This document shows positions 36,048-44,353 of a DNA stretch of 64,000 nt, piece after piece. The notes beneath the pieces were generated by a model, which worked only from the letters and a program-made list of their open reading frames with translations, had not been told where the DNA came from and searched no databases. Positions within the stretch are counted from its first letter, which is position 1; the number at the start of each line of letters is the position of its first letter. The DNA is from VXNE01 sp965116625 (GTDB taxonomy: Bacteria; Pseudomonadota; Gammaproteobacteria; Pseudomonadales; Azotimanducaceae), in contig OZ220717.1 of assembly GCA_965116625.1 (NCBI GenBank), forward strand, positions 3,720,001 to 3,784,000. The letters run 5' to 3'. Made by a program: the position numbers and the translations under genes.

Positions 36048-36707
36048 TCAGTCCTTGCCGGGCCAGTCGCAGTTCGTGTGCTCCCCCCACGGCTTGCGCG
36101 CAAAAATGTGCTCGACCATGGGCACGAAGTGATCGATGGCGAGCGTGTCGTAGTCGGGATCAAACGAATTCTGGTCGTACGCGTCGCAGAAGTGCACGGT
36201 CATGTGGAAAGCGGGATGGTCCCGATAACGCAGGCGCGCGTCGGGATCCAGCCCGATCTTGTCGAAATAGTAATAGCCCTGGAACAGGCCATGCTGCTGC
36301 ACCATCCAGTGGGTGTGCTTCGCCACGTAGGGCCGCAGCACCGAGGCGCCCAGCTCGGCATGGTTCTCCGGCGACAGGTCGTCGCCGATGTCGTGCAGCA
36401 GGGCGGCCACGACGTACTCCTCGCACTCTCCGGCCCGCAACGCCCGAGTGGCCGTCTGCAGCGAGTGCTGGTAGCGGTCGATGGGGTACCCGGGAAAGCC
36501 GTCGGCGATGTTCTCGAGATACGAGAGCACGCGCTCGCCCGTCTTCGCGATGTACGGCTTCGCGAGCCTATCGAGCAGCGCGTAGTCCTCTGCCGTGCCC
36601 TGGTCCATGCGGGTGAAGGTGACGATTGGCGACGCTTCGGAATCCGCATGCGACGCTGCGCTTGCGTTGTCGCGGGCGGGCGGGCTAGAGGTGGGTCGGA
36701 CCGTCAT
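36048..36707 (-). CDS. HD-domain phosphohydrolase-like protein
   Basis: This 219-residue protein has a paired metal motif with H in DRYQHSLQTATRAL and the HD of VAALLHDIGDDLSPENHAE. Later histidines are in HTHWMVQQHG and HPAFHMTVHF. The ATG at 36707 is preceded by GAGGAGT; the longer frame (to 36752) lacks this support. It is divergent from soxB with only 74 bp between, so it may share regulation with the sarcosine oxidase operon. Related HD proteins occur next to phosphonate or sox genes, but no substrate can be given. Confidence 0.78.
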   Translation of the reverse strand: MTVRPTSSPPARDNASAASHADSEASPIVTFTRMDQGTAEDYALLDRLAKPYIAKTGERVLSYLENIADGFPGYPIDRYQHSLQTATRALRAGECEEYVVAALLHDIGDDLSPENHAELGASVLRPYVAKHTHWMVQQHGLFQGYYYFDKIGLDPDARLRYRDHPAFHMTVHFCDAYDQNSFDPDYDTLAIDHFVPMVEHIFARKPWGEHTNCDWPGKD

Positions 36708-36781
36708 TGGAGCACTCCTCAAACCCGTTCTGGATTGCGGAATTATGGTCAAATACGCCCCGCGTTCAAGACGCTGAAACC

Positions 36782-38032
36782 ATGGAAAAATACTCCCTCC
36801 TGCGCCTCTTCAGGCATGCTGGCCGCCACCACGAAGACTGGCCACGAGCCTGGCGCGACCCGGCCCCCAAGGAGGCCTATGACACGGTGATCGTGGGCGG
36901 CGGCGGGCACGGCCTGGCGACGGCCTACTACCTCGCCAGCAAGCACGGCGTCACCGATATCGCGGTCGTCGAGAAGGGATACCTGGGCGGCGGGAACACC
37001 GGCCGCAACACCACCATCGTGCGCTCCAACTACCTGCGCGACGAAGCGGCGCATCTCTATGACTTCTCGCTTAAGCTCTGGAAGGGTCTGAGCCAGGAAC
37101 TCAACTTCAACGTCATGTTCAGCCCGCGCGGGGTGATGAGCCTCGGCCACACCCTGCAGGAGATGCGCGACATCGAGCGGCGGGTGAACGCCAACCGGCT
37201 GAACGGCATCGACGGCGAGATCCTCACCACCGCCCAGGTACAGAAGCGGGTGCCCCTGCTCAACTGCTCGCCCAAGTCCCGCTATCCCGTGATGGGCGCG
37301 TCCTGGCAGCCGCGCGGCGGCATCGCCCGCCACGACGCTGTCGCCTGGGGCTTCGCGCGCGCTGCGGACGCGCATGGCGTGGACATCCTGCAGCAAACGG
37401 AGGTCACCGGGATTCGGCAGCGCAACGGCGCCGTTGCCGGCATCGAGACCAGCCGGGGCTTCATCGGCGCTCGCAAGGTCGCCTGCGTCACCGCGGGCAA
37501 TTCCGGCGTCCTGGCGCGGATGGCAGGGCTGCGCCTGCCGATCGAGTCGCGTCCCCTGCAGGCGCTCGTCTCCGAGCCCCTTAAACCGTGTCTCGACACG
37601 GTGGTGATGTCCAATGCCGTGCACTGCTATATCAGCCAGGCGGACAAGGGTGACCTCGTCATCGGCGCCGGCGCCGACGGCTACAACGGCTACGGCCAGC
37701 GCGGTTCGTTCCACATCATCGAACACACCCTGTCCGCGGTCTGCGAACTGTTCCCGGCATTCAGCCGCGTGCGCATGAACCGCCAGTGGGGAGGCATCGT
37801 CGACGTCTGTCCGGACGCCTGCCCCATCATCGGCAAGACGCCCGTCGAGGGGCTCTACTTCAACTGCGGCTGGGGCACCGGCGGCTTCAAGGCGACGCCG
37901 GGGTCCGGTTACGTGTTCGCCGACACCCTCGCCAACGAACGGCCGCACCCCCTCGCCGAGCCCTTTGCGCTGGAACGGTTCGCGAGCGGCGCCCTGATCG
38001 ACGAGCACGGCGCCGCCGGAGTGGCCCACTGA
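36782..38032 (+). CDS. soxB: Sarcosine oxidase subunit beta
   Basis: This 416-residue beta subunit of heterotetrameric sarcosine oxidase oxidises sarcosine to glycine. FAD-binding VIVGGGGHGLATAYYLA lies near residue 37, followed by GNTGRNTTIVRSNYLRDEA. GGIARHDAVAWGFARAAD places the histidine of covalent FMN at about residue 184. The C-terminal FNCGWGTGGFKATPGSG is strongly conserved. The ATG at 36782 is the typical family start (MEKYSLLRLFRHAG). The stop overlaps the soxD start (TGATG), giving the classic BDAG order. Confidence 0.93.
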   Translation: MEKYSLLRLFRHAGRHHEDWPRAWRDPAPKEAYDTVIVGGGGHGLATAYYLASKHGVTDIAVVEKGYLGGGNTGRNTTIVRSNYLRDEAAHLYDFSLKLWKGLSQELNFNVMFSPRGVMSLGHTLQEMRDIERRVNANRLNGIDGEILTTAQVQKRVPLLNCSPKSRYPVMGASWQPRGGIARHDAVAWGFARAADAHGVDILQQTEVTGIRQRNGAVAGIETSRGFIGARKVACVTAGNSGVLARMAGLRLPIESRPLQALVSEPLKPCLDTVVMSNAVHCYISQADKGDLVIGAGADGYNGYGQRGSFHIIEHTLSAVCELFPAFSRVRMNRQWGGIVDVCPDACPIIGKTPVEGLYFNCGWGTGGFKATPGSGYVFADTLANERPHPLAEPFALERFASGALIDEHGAAGVAH

Positions 38033-38328
38033 TGCTGCACATACGCTGTCCCTACTGCCAGGAGCTGCGCAGCGAGGAGGAGTTCAGCAACGCCGGCGAG
38101 GCCCACATCCAACGCCCGCCGGACCCTGCCGCGCTGTCCGACGCCGAGTGGGGCGACTACCTGCACTTCCGCAAGAATCCGCGCGGACCGCACCGCGAGA
38201 TCTGGGTGCACACCGCGGGCTGCCGGCGCTACTTCAACGTCCTGCGCGACACCGTGAGCTACGAGATCCTCGAGGTCTATCCGGCGGGCATACCCGAGTC
38301 GGACGCCCCCGGCGAAACGACGCCCTGA
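38032..38328 (+). CDS. soxD: Sarcosine oxidase subunit delta
   Basis: This 98-residue small subunit has an N-terminal CPYC and downstream histidine and cysteine (EAHIQRP and HTAGCRRYFN) that form the zinc site. HREIWVHTAGCRRYFNVLRD is the family hallmark. It overlaps soxB and soxA by one base on each side, showing tight translational coupling. Confidence 0.92.
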   Translation: MLHIRCPYCQELRSEEEFSNAGEAHIQRPPDPAALSDAEWGDYLHFRKNPRGPHREIWVHTAGCRRYFNVLRDTVSYEILEVYPAGIPESDAPGETTP

Positions 38329-41300
38329 TGGCCGCCCAACCACGACGCCTGGCGGAGGGGGGCCGCATCGATCGCGACCGCGTGCTCGACTTCTCGTTCG
38401 ATGGCCGCGCCCTGCAGGGTTACGCCGGCGACACCCTGGCATCGGCACTGCTCGCGAACGGCGTCGATATCGTCGCGTACAGCTTCAAGTACGGGCGGCC
38501 GCGCGGCATCGTCGGACACGGGCCGGAAGAGCCCAATGCCATCCTGCATCTCGGACGCGGGCCCGCCAGGATCCCGAACCTGCGGGCTACCGAGGTCGAA
38601 CTGTTCGACGGACTCGAAGCATGGTCCACCCGTTCCGGTCCACAGCGCCTGTTCGGTGCTTTCGGCAGGTTCCTGCCGGCCGGCTTCTACTACAAGACCT
38701 TCATGCAGCCGCCGCGCCTGTGGATGACCTGGGAACGCCTGCTGCGCCGGGCGGCCGGGTTCGGCGAAGCGCCGGAAGGGCCGGATCCCGACACCTACGA
38801 CAAGATGAACCATCACTGCGACGTGCTGGTGATCGGCGCCGGACCCGCCGGTCTCGCCGCCGCGCTCGAAGCTGCCCGTTCCGGCGCGCGCACGCTGGTC
38901 GTCGACGAGGGGCAGGAGTTCGGCGGCAGCCTCCTGGCAGAGACACGCAACGTCGCCGGTGGGAGCGGAGCGGACTGGGTGGAGGACGCCGTCGCCGAAC
39001 TCTCCATCTGCCCAGACGCAACACTTCTGCCCCGTGCCACGGCAAGTGGCTACTATGACCACAACTTCTTCACCATCCTCGAACGCCGCACCGATCACCT
39101 CGGTCGCGTGAACGGCGGCGGCTCGCGCCAACGCCTGCATCGAGTCCGGGCACGGCAGGCCGTGCTGGCCACAGGTGCCATAGAACGGCCCCTCGTGTTC
39201 GCCAACAACGACCTGCCGGGTGTCATGCTGGCATCGTCCGTCGCAACCTATGTCAACCGCTACGCCGTGGCACCCGACGACAAGCTGGTGCTGTTCACCA
39301 CCAACGACGGTGCCTACCGAACAGCCATGGACTGGCAGCGGGTGGGACGCGAAGTGGTTGCAGTCGTCGATGCACGTCAGCATCCCGAAGGCGCGCAGGT
39401 GCAGGCAGCGATGGATGCGGGCATCGAGGTGATCCCCGGTCACGGGGTGATCGAAGCCCGCGGACGCGGCCGGGTCAGCGGTGCCGTCATCGCGCCGCTG
39501 GATGAAGGGGCCGACGTGCTGACCGGTCCGCCACGGCGACTCGAATGCGACCTCATCGCGGTATCCGGCGGCTGGAGCCCGACCCTGCATCTCGGCTCCC
39601 AGACCGGTGTGAGGCCCCGGTGGAGCGATGCGGCGGGCGCGTTCCTGCCCGGCGACCTGGGCGAGCGCGCTCTCTACTCTGGCTCGGTCACGGGCGCCCA
39701 ATCGTTGCGGGACTGCATGGAGGAAGGCGCCTCGGCAGGCGCTACGGCCGCGTCTCGCGCCGGTTTCGGCGACGGCGGTCGCACGCTCGACATTCCCGAT
39801 ACGGACGAGCCACCGGAGTCGTCGACCCAGGCGCTGTACCTCGTACCCCACCACAAGCCGGTGAGCCGGGCCCCGAAGCAGTTCGTCGACCTGCAGACGG
39901 ACGTCACCGCGGCGGACATCCACCTTGCCGCCCGCGAAGGCTACACGTCCGTCGAGCACGTGAAGCGCTATACGGCGCTGGGCTTCGGCACCGACCAGGG
40001 CAAGCTCGGAAACGTCAACGGCGTCGCGATACTCGCCCGGGCGCTGGGACAGGACATCGACGCCACCGGCACGACCATGTTCCGCCCTGCCTACACGCCG
40101 ATGACCTTCGGCGCGGCCGCGGGACGGGATACCGGCGGCATGTTCGACGCCGAACGGCACACGCCCATGCATCGGTGGCATGAAAGGCATGGCGCCGCGT
40201 GGGAGGACGTGGGCCGCTGGAAACGTCCGCACTACTATCCGCGACCCGGGGAGACCATGCAGCAGGCGGTCAACCGCGAGTGCCTCGCGGTCCGAGACGG
40301 CGTGGCAATCTTCGACGCGTCGACCCTCGGCAAGATCGACATGCAGGGTTCGGACGCCGCGGTATTCCTCGACCGCGTCTATACGACTGGTTTCAGGAGA
40401 CTCGGCATAGGCCGATGCCGATACGGACTCATGCTGCACGAGAACGGCTACATATTCGACGACGGCGTGACCGCGCGCATGGCAGAGAACCGCTACCTGA
40501 TGCACACGACCACCGGCAATGCGGAGGCCGTGTATGCGTGGCTGGAGTTCTGGCGACAGACCGAGTGGCCGGAACTCGACGTTCATCTCACGTCGGTGAC
40601 CGACCACTGGGCCACGGCAGCGGTGGTCGGACCGAAATCCCGGGACGTGCTTCGAAAGCTGTGCACGGACGTCGACTTCGACAGCGATGCTTTCCGCTTC
40701 ATGGATGTGCGCGAAGGCCACGTTGCAGACATCCCGGCGCGGGTATTCAGGATCAGTTTCAGCGGCGAGCTCTCGTTCGAGGTGAACGTCCCTGCCAACC
40801 ACGGTCGCCGGGTCTGGGATGCGCTGATCGAGGCGGGAACCGAGTTCGACATCACCCCTTACGGTACCGAGGCCATGCACGTGCTGCGCGCCGAGAAGGG
40901 ATTCATCATCGTCGGCCAGGACACCGACGGTTCCGTGACGCCAGCGGACGTCGGCATGGACTGGGCGGTGCGCCGCAACAAGGCGTACGGCTTCCTCGGC
41001 GACCGTTCACTGACGCTGGCCGATCACCTGCGCGAGGACCGGTTCCAGCTCGTGGGCCTCGCCACCGCCGACCCCGAAACGGTACTGCCAGAGGGGGCGC
41101 AACTTGTCGAAGAGCCGAGACACCGCCCCCCGGTGGCGATGGAGGGACACGTCACGTCCAGCTACTACAGCGCGCGGCTTGAGCGCTCCATCGCGCTCGC
41201 GATGGTGAAGCGCGGCAGCAAGCGCACCGGACAGATCCTCTACGCGCCGCTGGCCGACGGGCGTATCGTCTCCGCGACCATTGTCAGCCCTGTCTTCTAC

Positions 41301-41330
41301 GACCCCGAGGGAGCACGCCAGAATGTCTGA
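38328..41330 (+). CDS. soxA: Sarcosine oxidase subunit alpha
   Basis: This 1000-residue alpha subunit has an N-terminal ferredoxin-like segment (GRALQGYAGDTLASALLANG), a NAD-binding Rossmann domain (VLVIGAGPAGLAAALEAARSG, residue ~164), a middle region with HVKRYTALGFGTDQGK, and a C-terminal GcvT-like folate domain plus barrel. It channels the sarcosine methyl carbon to THF as methylene-THF and makes H2O2. Its length is normal for the family. It overlaps soxD by one base and soxG by 8 bp. Confidence 0.93.
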   Translation: MAAQPRRLAEGGRIDRDRVLDFSFDGRALQGYAGDTLASALLANGVDIVAYSFKYGRPRGIVGHGPEEPNAILHLGRGPARIPNLRATEVELFDGLEAWSTRSGPQRLFGAFGRFLPAGFYYKTFMQPPRLWMTWERLLRRAAGFGEAPEGPDPDTYDKMNHHCDVLVIGAGPAGLAAALEAARSGARTLVVDEGQEFGGSLLAETRNVAGGSGADWVEDAVAELSICPDATLLPRATASGYYDHNFFTILERRTDHLGRVNGGGSRQRLHRVRARQAVLATGAIERPLVFANNDLPGVMLASSVATYVNRYAVAPDDKLVLFTTNDGAYRTAMDWQRVGREVVAVVDARQHPEGAQVQAAMDAGIEVIPGHGVIEARGRGRVSGAVIAPLDEGADVLTGPPRRLECDLIAVSGGWSPTLHLGSQTGVRPRWSDAAGAFLPGDLGERALYSGSVTGAQSLRDCMEEGASAGATAASRAGFGDGGRTLDIPDTDEPPESSTQALYLVPHHKPVSRAPKQFVDLQTDVTAADIHLAAREGYTSVEHVKRYTALGFGTDQGKLGNVNGVAILARALGQDIDATGTTMFRPAYTPMTFGAAAGRDTGGMFDAERHTPMHRWHERHGAAWEDVGRWKRPHYYPRPGETMQQAVNRECLAVRDGVAIFDASTLGKIDMQGSDAAVFLDRVYTTGFRRLGIGRCRYGLMLHENGYIFDDGVTARMAENRYLMHTTTGNAEAVYAWLEFWRQTEWPELDVHLTSVTDHWATAAVVGPKSRDVLRKLCTDVDFDSDAFRFMDVREGHVADIPARVFRISFSGELSFEVNVPANHGRRVWDALIEAGTEFDITPYGTEAMHVLRAEKGFIIVGQDTDGSVTPADVGMDWAVRRNKAYGFLGDRSLTLADHLREDRFQLVGLATADPETVLPEGAQLVEEPRHRPPVAMEGHVTSSYYSARLERSIALAMVKRGSKRTGQILYAPLADGRIVSATIVSPVFYDPEGARQNV

Positions 41331-41862
41331 AGCACCCGGCGTGGAGTATCGCGAGATTACGGGGCGGGGATGCCTGAATCTCCGCGGCGACGCGGACGAC
41401 CCTACCTTGCTCGACGCGGTCTCGACCGCGACTGGAGCGGCCCTTCCAATACACCCGGGCAGTTGGTCCCAGGTCGGGGAGACCCGCGCCTGTTGGCTCG
41501 GCCCGGACGAGTGGCTCCTCATCGTGCCGGACGGCGAGCAGCCAGGCGTCGAGGGGCGATTGCGCGAGGCAGTGCGCGGCCCGCTCTCCGTGGTGGACGT
41601 GAGCGGCGGCTTCGTCCACGTCAATCTCTCCGGCCAAGACGCGGGCAAGGTGCTGCAGAAATCGAGTCCCTATGACTTCCACCCGAGCAATTTCCCGCCG
41701 GGACGTTGCGTCCAGACGGTGTTCGCGCAAGCCACCGCGCTGGTAGCCGCCGCCGAAGACGGCAGTTTCGACCTGGTGTTTCGCCGCAGCTACGCGGACT
41801 ACCTGGTGCAGTGGATCACCGACGCGGCGGAGGAATACGGGATGGCCGTGAGCGGGGTGTGA
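41323..41862 (+). CDS. soxG: Sarcosine oxidase subunit gamma
   Basis: This 179-residue protein has LGPDEWLLIVPDGE and VDVSGGFVHVNLSGQDAGKVLQ, then FPPGRCVQTVFAQ, in the order of SoxG, a GcvT-like accessory subunit. ATG 41323 is the first start with family similarity, and it overlaps the soxA stop by 8 bp. It completes soxBDAG. No purU, glyA or folD follows in this window. Confidence 0.88.
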   Translation: MSEAPGVEYREITGRGCLNLRGDADDPTLLDAVSTATGAALPIHPGSWSQVGETRACWLGPDEWLLIVPDGEQPGVEGRLREAVRGPLSVVDVSGGFVHVNLSGQDAGKVLQKSSPYDFHPSNFPPGRCVQTVFAQATALVAAAEDGSFDLVFRRSYADYLVQWITDAAEEYGMAVSGV

Positions 41863-41953
41863 AAAGCACGGGGCGAATGGCGTCGTCTGCTCGCTCCCTG
41901 CCTAGCAACGAATCGTAGAATGGAGGAAGTCGTCAAACCGAGCTTGGAAATGC

Positions 41954-42187
41954 GTGACGAACCACCGTATCCGCACTGCTTTTGTATTGTCCGTTGCCGT
42001 TGGCCTTGCCTCATTGGTTGCAAGCGCAATCACAATCCTCGGCTACACCGGATCGCTTCCGCCTTGGGAGCAAGTTCGGCACTACGACTTGCGGACTACG
42101 CTAGCGGCGATGGCAAAAGCTCTGCTGTCCAATCCGTGGGTAGTGTATCCAGGAGCCTTCAGCCGGGGAATGTTCCCCGACCGCTGA
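41954..42187 (+). CDS. Hypothetical small membrane protein, probably cut off by a repeat
   Basis: This 77-codon ORF reads MTNHRIRTAFVLSVAVGLAS and has one hydrophobic segment (residues ~8-30). Its last ~13 codons (from GAFSRGMFPDR) are translated from the 77-bp palindromic repeat, so the original gene probably continued differently. No family is recognised. Confidence 0.3.
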   Translation: MTNHRIRTAFVLSVAVGLASLVASAITILGYTGSLPPWEQVRHYDLRTTLAAMAKALLSNPWVVYPGAFSRGMFPDR

Positions 42188-42227
42188 CGCGTATGGAAGT
42201 GCCGGCGTTGCCCCCTTCGTTGGAGGC
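42151..42227 (+). repeat. Full copy B of the 77-bp palindromic repeat
   Basis: The repeat starts AGGAGCCTTCAGCCGGGG and ends with TTGGAGGC. It is identical at about 70 of 77 positions to the reverse complement of 60043-60119, and its first 50 bp match 7218-7267. A hairpin CGGGGAA/TTCCCCG lies inside. It sits 93 bp before an IS110 transposase start, so it may be part of, or a target for, that element. Confidence 0.75.
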
Positions 42228-42319
42228 AATGGAATGGTTCGCCCCGCTCCCCGACGCAAAGGCCTCGATGGGCCAGAATTGCGTCTTTCAATTCGACAAT
42301 CGAGAAACGGAGCGAACCC

Positions 42320-42385
42320 ATGACCGAGATTAGCCGAGTAGGCATCGACCTGGCCAAGAAGATCTTCCACCTCACCGCGATGTCA
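42320..42385 (+). mobile_element. IS110-family transposase, N-terminal remnant
   Basis: MTEISRVGIDLAKKIFHLTA is the start of IS110-family DEDD transposases (first catalytic aspartate in GIDLAK). Similarity stops after about 22 codons. Upstream at 42228-42319 the sequence could be the element's left end, where IS110 elements encode their guide (bridge) RNA, but I cannot prove this. The rest of the transposase is missing. Confidence 0.65.
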
Positions 42386-42461
42386 CGCGAGCCCGGCTTG
42401 ATAAACACCACACTCAGTGCTATAGAAAGATCAATGGCCACACGTATTCTCAGGGTACAGA

Positions 42462-42836
42462 TTGCAGACGTTCAAGACCAAGTCGTTCGCACGCTTCGCG
42501 GCCCGGGCGAGACTGGCGGATGCCGAGTTGTGCGAGGCTGTCCGCCGCATTGGAGGCGGTTTGATCGATGCCGATCTCGGTGGTGGCGTAATCAAGCAGC
42601 GTATTGCCCGGAAGGGAGGCGGCAGGTCCGGCGGGTTCCGCACGATTGTGCTGTTTCGCCGAGGCCAACTGGCGTTCTTCGTCTACGGATTCGCCAAGAG
42701 CGACCGAGACAGCCTGCGTCGGAACGAGCTTGAAGCTTTCCGGATGCTCGCGGACGAAATGCTTGGGATGACTCAGGCCAACCTCGCGGCGGCCTTGGCG
42801 AACGGAACGATTATCGAGGTGAAATGCAATGACTAA
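42462..42836 (+). CDS. higB: RelE/HigB-type toxin
   Basis: This 124-residue protein begins MQTFKTKSFARFAARARLAD and has GGVIKQRIARKGGGRSGGFRT with the later VYGFAKSDRDSL. This is the HigB/RelE branch acting as a ribosome-dependent mRNA interferase. It overlaps the antitoxin gene by 8 bp in toxin-first order, as in higBA. It begins about 75 bp after the IS110 remnant. Confidence 0.82.
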   Translation: MQTFKTKSFARFAARARLADAELCEAVRRIGGGLIDADLGGGVIKQRIARKGGGRSGGFRTIVLFRRGQLAFFVYGFAKSDRDSLRRNELEAFRMLADEMLGMTQANLAAALANGTIIEVKCND

Positions 42837-43146
42837 ACAGTACAAGAGCGAGGCCTTGGCGGCTGCCCACGAAACGGCGCTCGGGTTGACCGAGGCAGGG
42901 GTGATGACGAAACGGACCATGCGAGCGTTCAATGAGATGTGCCTCACGCCAGTCGAAGAAATGACGCCGGAGGATATTCGCGAGCTTCGGCTCCGGGAGC
43001 ATGCAAGCCAAGCGGTGTTTGCACGCTATCTCAACGTGACCACGGGCCTCGTAAGCCAATGGGAGCGGGGAGAGAAGCGACCTCGCGGCGCGTCGTTGAA
43101 GCTATTGACGCTGGTCGCGAAGAACGGCTTGAGCGCGGTCGCGTGA
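42829..43146 (+). CDS. higA: HigA/NadS-type antitoxin with helix-turn-helix
   Basis: This 105-residue XRE-type protein contains LREHASQAVFARYLNVTTGL and VSQWERGEKRPRGASLKLL, the DNA-binding helix-turn-helix of HigA/NadS antitoxins. It neutralises the upstream toxin and represses the operon. It overlaps the toxin gene by 8 bp. Confidence 0.85.
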   Translation: MTKQYKSEALAAAHETALGLTEAGVMTKRTMRAFNEMCLTPVEEMTPEDIRELRLREHASQAVFARYLNVTTGLVSQWERGEKRPRGASLKLLTLVAKNGLSAVA

Positions 43147-43242
43147 GGACATCTAGCCCTTGCCGCCAAGCTGCGGTGAGCACAAAAGTCCGAGTTCGAG
43201 ACCAACCGAGGACGGCAAAGCTCTGCCCGTGGGTCCAGCCGA

Positions 43243-44340
43243 TCATCGCTGACGCGACGATGCCCGCTCCGAATGCACGGCAGGTGGTTCGACATCGTTG
43301 AGCCGCCAGTTGAGATAGTGGCCGAAATCCGCAACCACCCGCTCGACGGGTAAGAGCTGCCCGGGAGCGAAGTCGCCCGAGAAGCCGCGCTGGATGCGCT
43401 CGCAGATCGCCTTGTCCTCCTTGAGGAAGTCCGGCTGCGCGTCGCCGCCGCCAATGGCCCAGTTGAACCAGTTGCCGAGCCCGCCGAGCACACCACCCTC
43501 CCCCGGCGAGGCAACGCCGGTGCGGACGGCGCAACGGTCCACCCCGACGGGATGCACGGCCTGCCAGACAAGGCTGTCCTTCGTGAAGACGCCAACGAAT
43601 CCTGGCGGCAGGCTGACCAGCAGGTAGTCGTCCTCGCCCTTGTAGGCGCCGCCCGTGGCGGTCGCGTGGGCGGAGCCCGTGATGTAGTACGCCCCCCGGG
43701 TGGGCGTGTAGGGCTCAAGGGTCGTGGGGTGAACCTTGAACAGGTGGTAGCTCTCCATCGCGTTCGTGATCGCGACCTTCCAGTTGCAATTCCATACATC
43801 CGTAGTCTGCCAATCGGACTGGTGGCGCAGCCTGTCGATGCCGCGTGTGACGACATGGGGCTCGATGGCCGCAAGACGCTCGGCGAGCGGCTCCACCTGG
43901 TGATTGAGACTTACGAACACCAGCCCGTGCCAGGACTCCACTCGATACCTGGTGAGGCCGTGAGAAGCCCTGTCGAGCGCTTCAGGCGGCCCGAACGGCA
44001 CGCCGATCAGGCGGCCGGCATCGTCGTAGGTCCAGGCATGGTACGGGCACTGGATCCGCTGCGCGTTGGTGCGCTCCTCGACGAGCAACGTGCCCCGATG
44101 CGCACACAGGTTTGATAGCGCCACCAGCTCGCCCGTCTGGTTGCGCAACAGGAGCACGGGCTGGTCCCCGATCAGGACGGGAAGCTGGTCGCCGGGCGCA
44201 CCGAGCGAATCTTCCGTCGCCGCGAACACCCAGTCGCCGTGCCAGATGCGCTCCTTCTCGGCGGCCAGCCATGCCGGATCGCGGTACGCGACCGCCGGCA
44301 GCGCCCGTGCGGGATCGAGGTCCATGTGTCGTCCTCCCAT
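43243..44340 (-). CDS. Rieske non-heme iron oxygenase, alpha subunit
   Basis: This 365-residue protein has a Rieske cluster site (Cys79, His81 in LCAHRG and Cys98, His101 in CPYHAW) and a mononuclear iron site in NAMESYHLFKVHPTTLEP. The layout is that of ring-hydroxylating or betaine/carnitine-type oxygenases. Near amine-degrading genes it could be a GbcA- or CntA-like demethylating oxygenase, but it is shorter (GbcA is about 430 residues) and no reductase gene lies beside it. ATG 44325 is an alternative start. The 13-bp gap to the upstream flavin monooxygenase suggests co-transcription. Confidence 0.8.
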   Translation of the reverse strand: MGGRHMDLDPARALPAVAYRDPAWLAAEKERIWHGDWVFAATEDSLGAPGDQLPVLIGDQPVLLLRNQTGELVALSNLCAHRGTLLVEERTNAQRIQCPYHAWTYDDAGRLIGVPFGPPEALDRASHGLTRYRVESWHGLVFVSLNHQVEPLAERLAAIEPHVVTRGIDRLRHQSDWQTTDVWNCNWKVAITNAMESYHLFKVHPTTLEPYTPTRGAYYITGSAHATATGGAYKGEDDYLLVSLPPGFVGVFTKDSLVWQAVHPVGVDRCAVRTGVASPGEGGVLGGLGNWFNWAIGGGDAQPDFLKEDKAICERIQRGFSGDFAPGQLLPVERVVADFGHYLNWRLNDVEPPAVHSERASSRQR

Positions 44341-44353
44341 GCCCTGGACGGAG

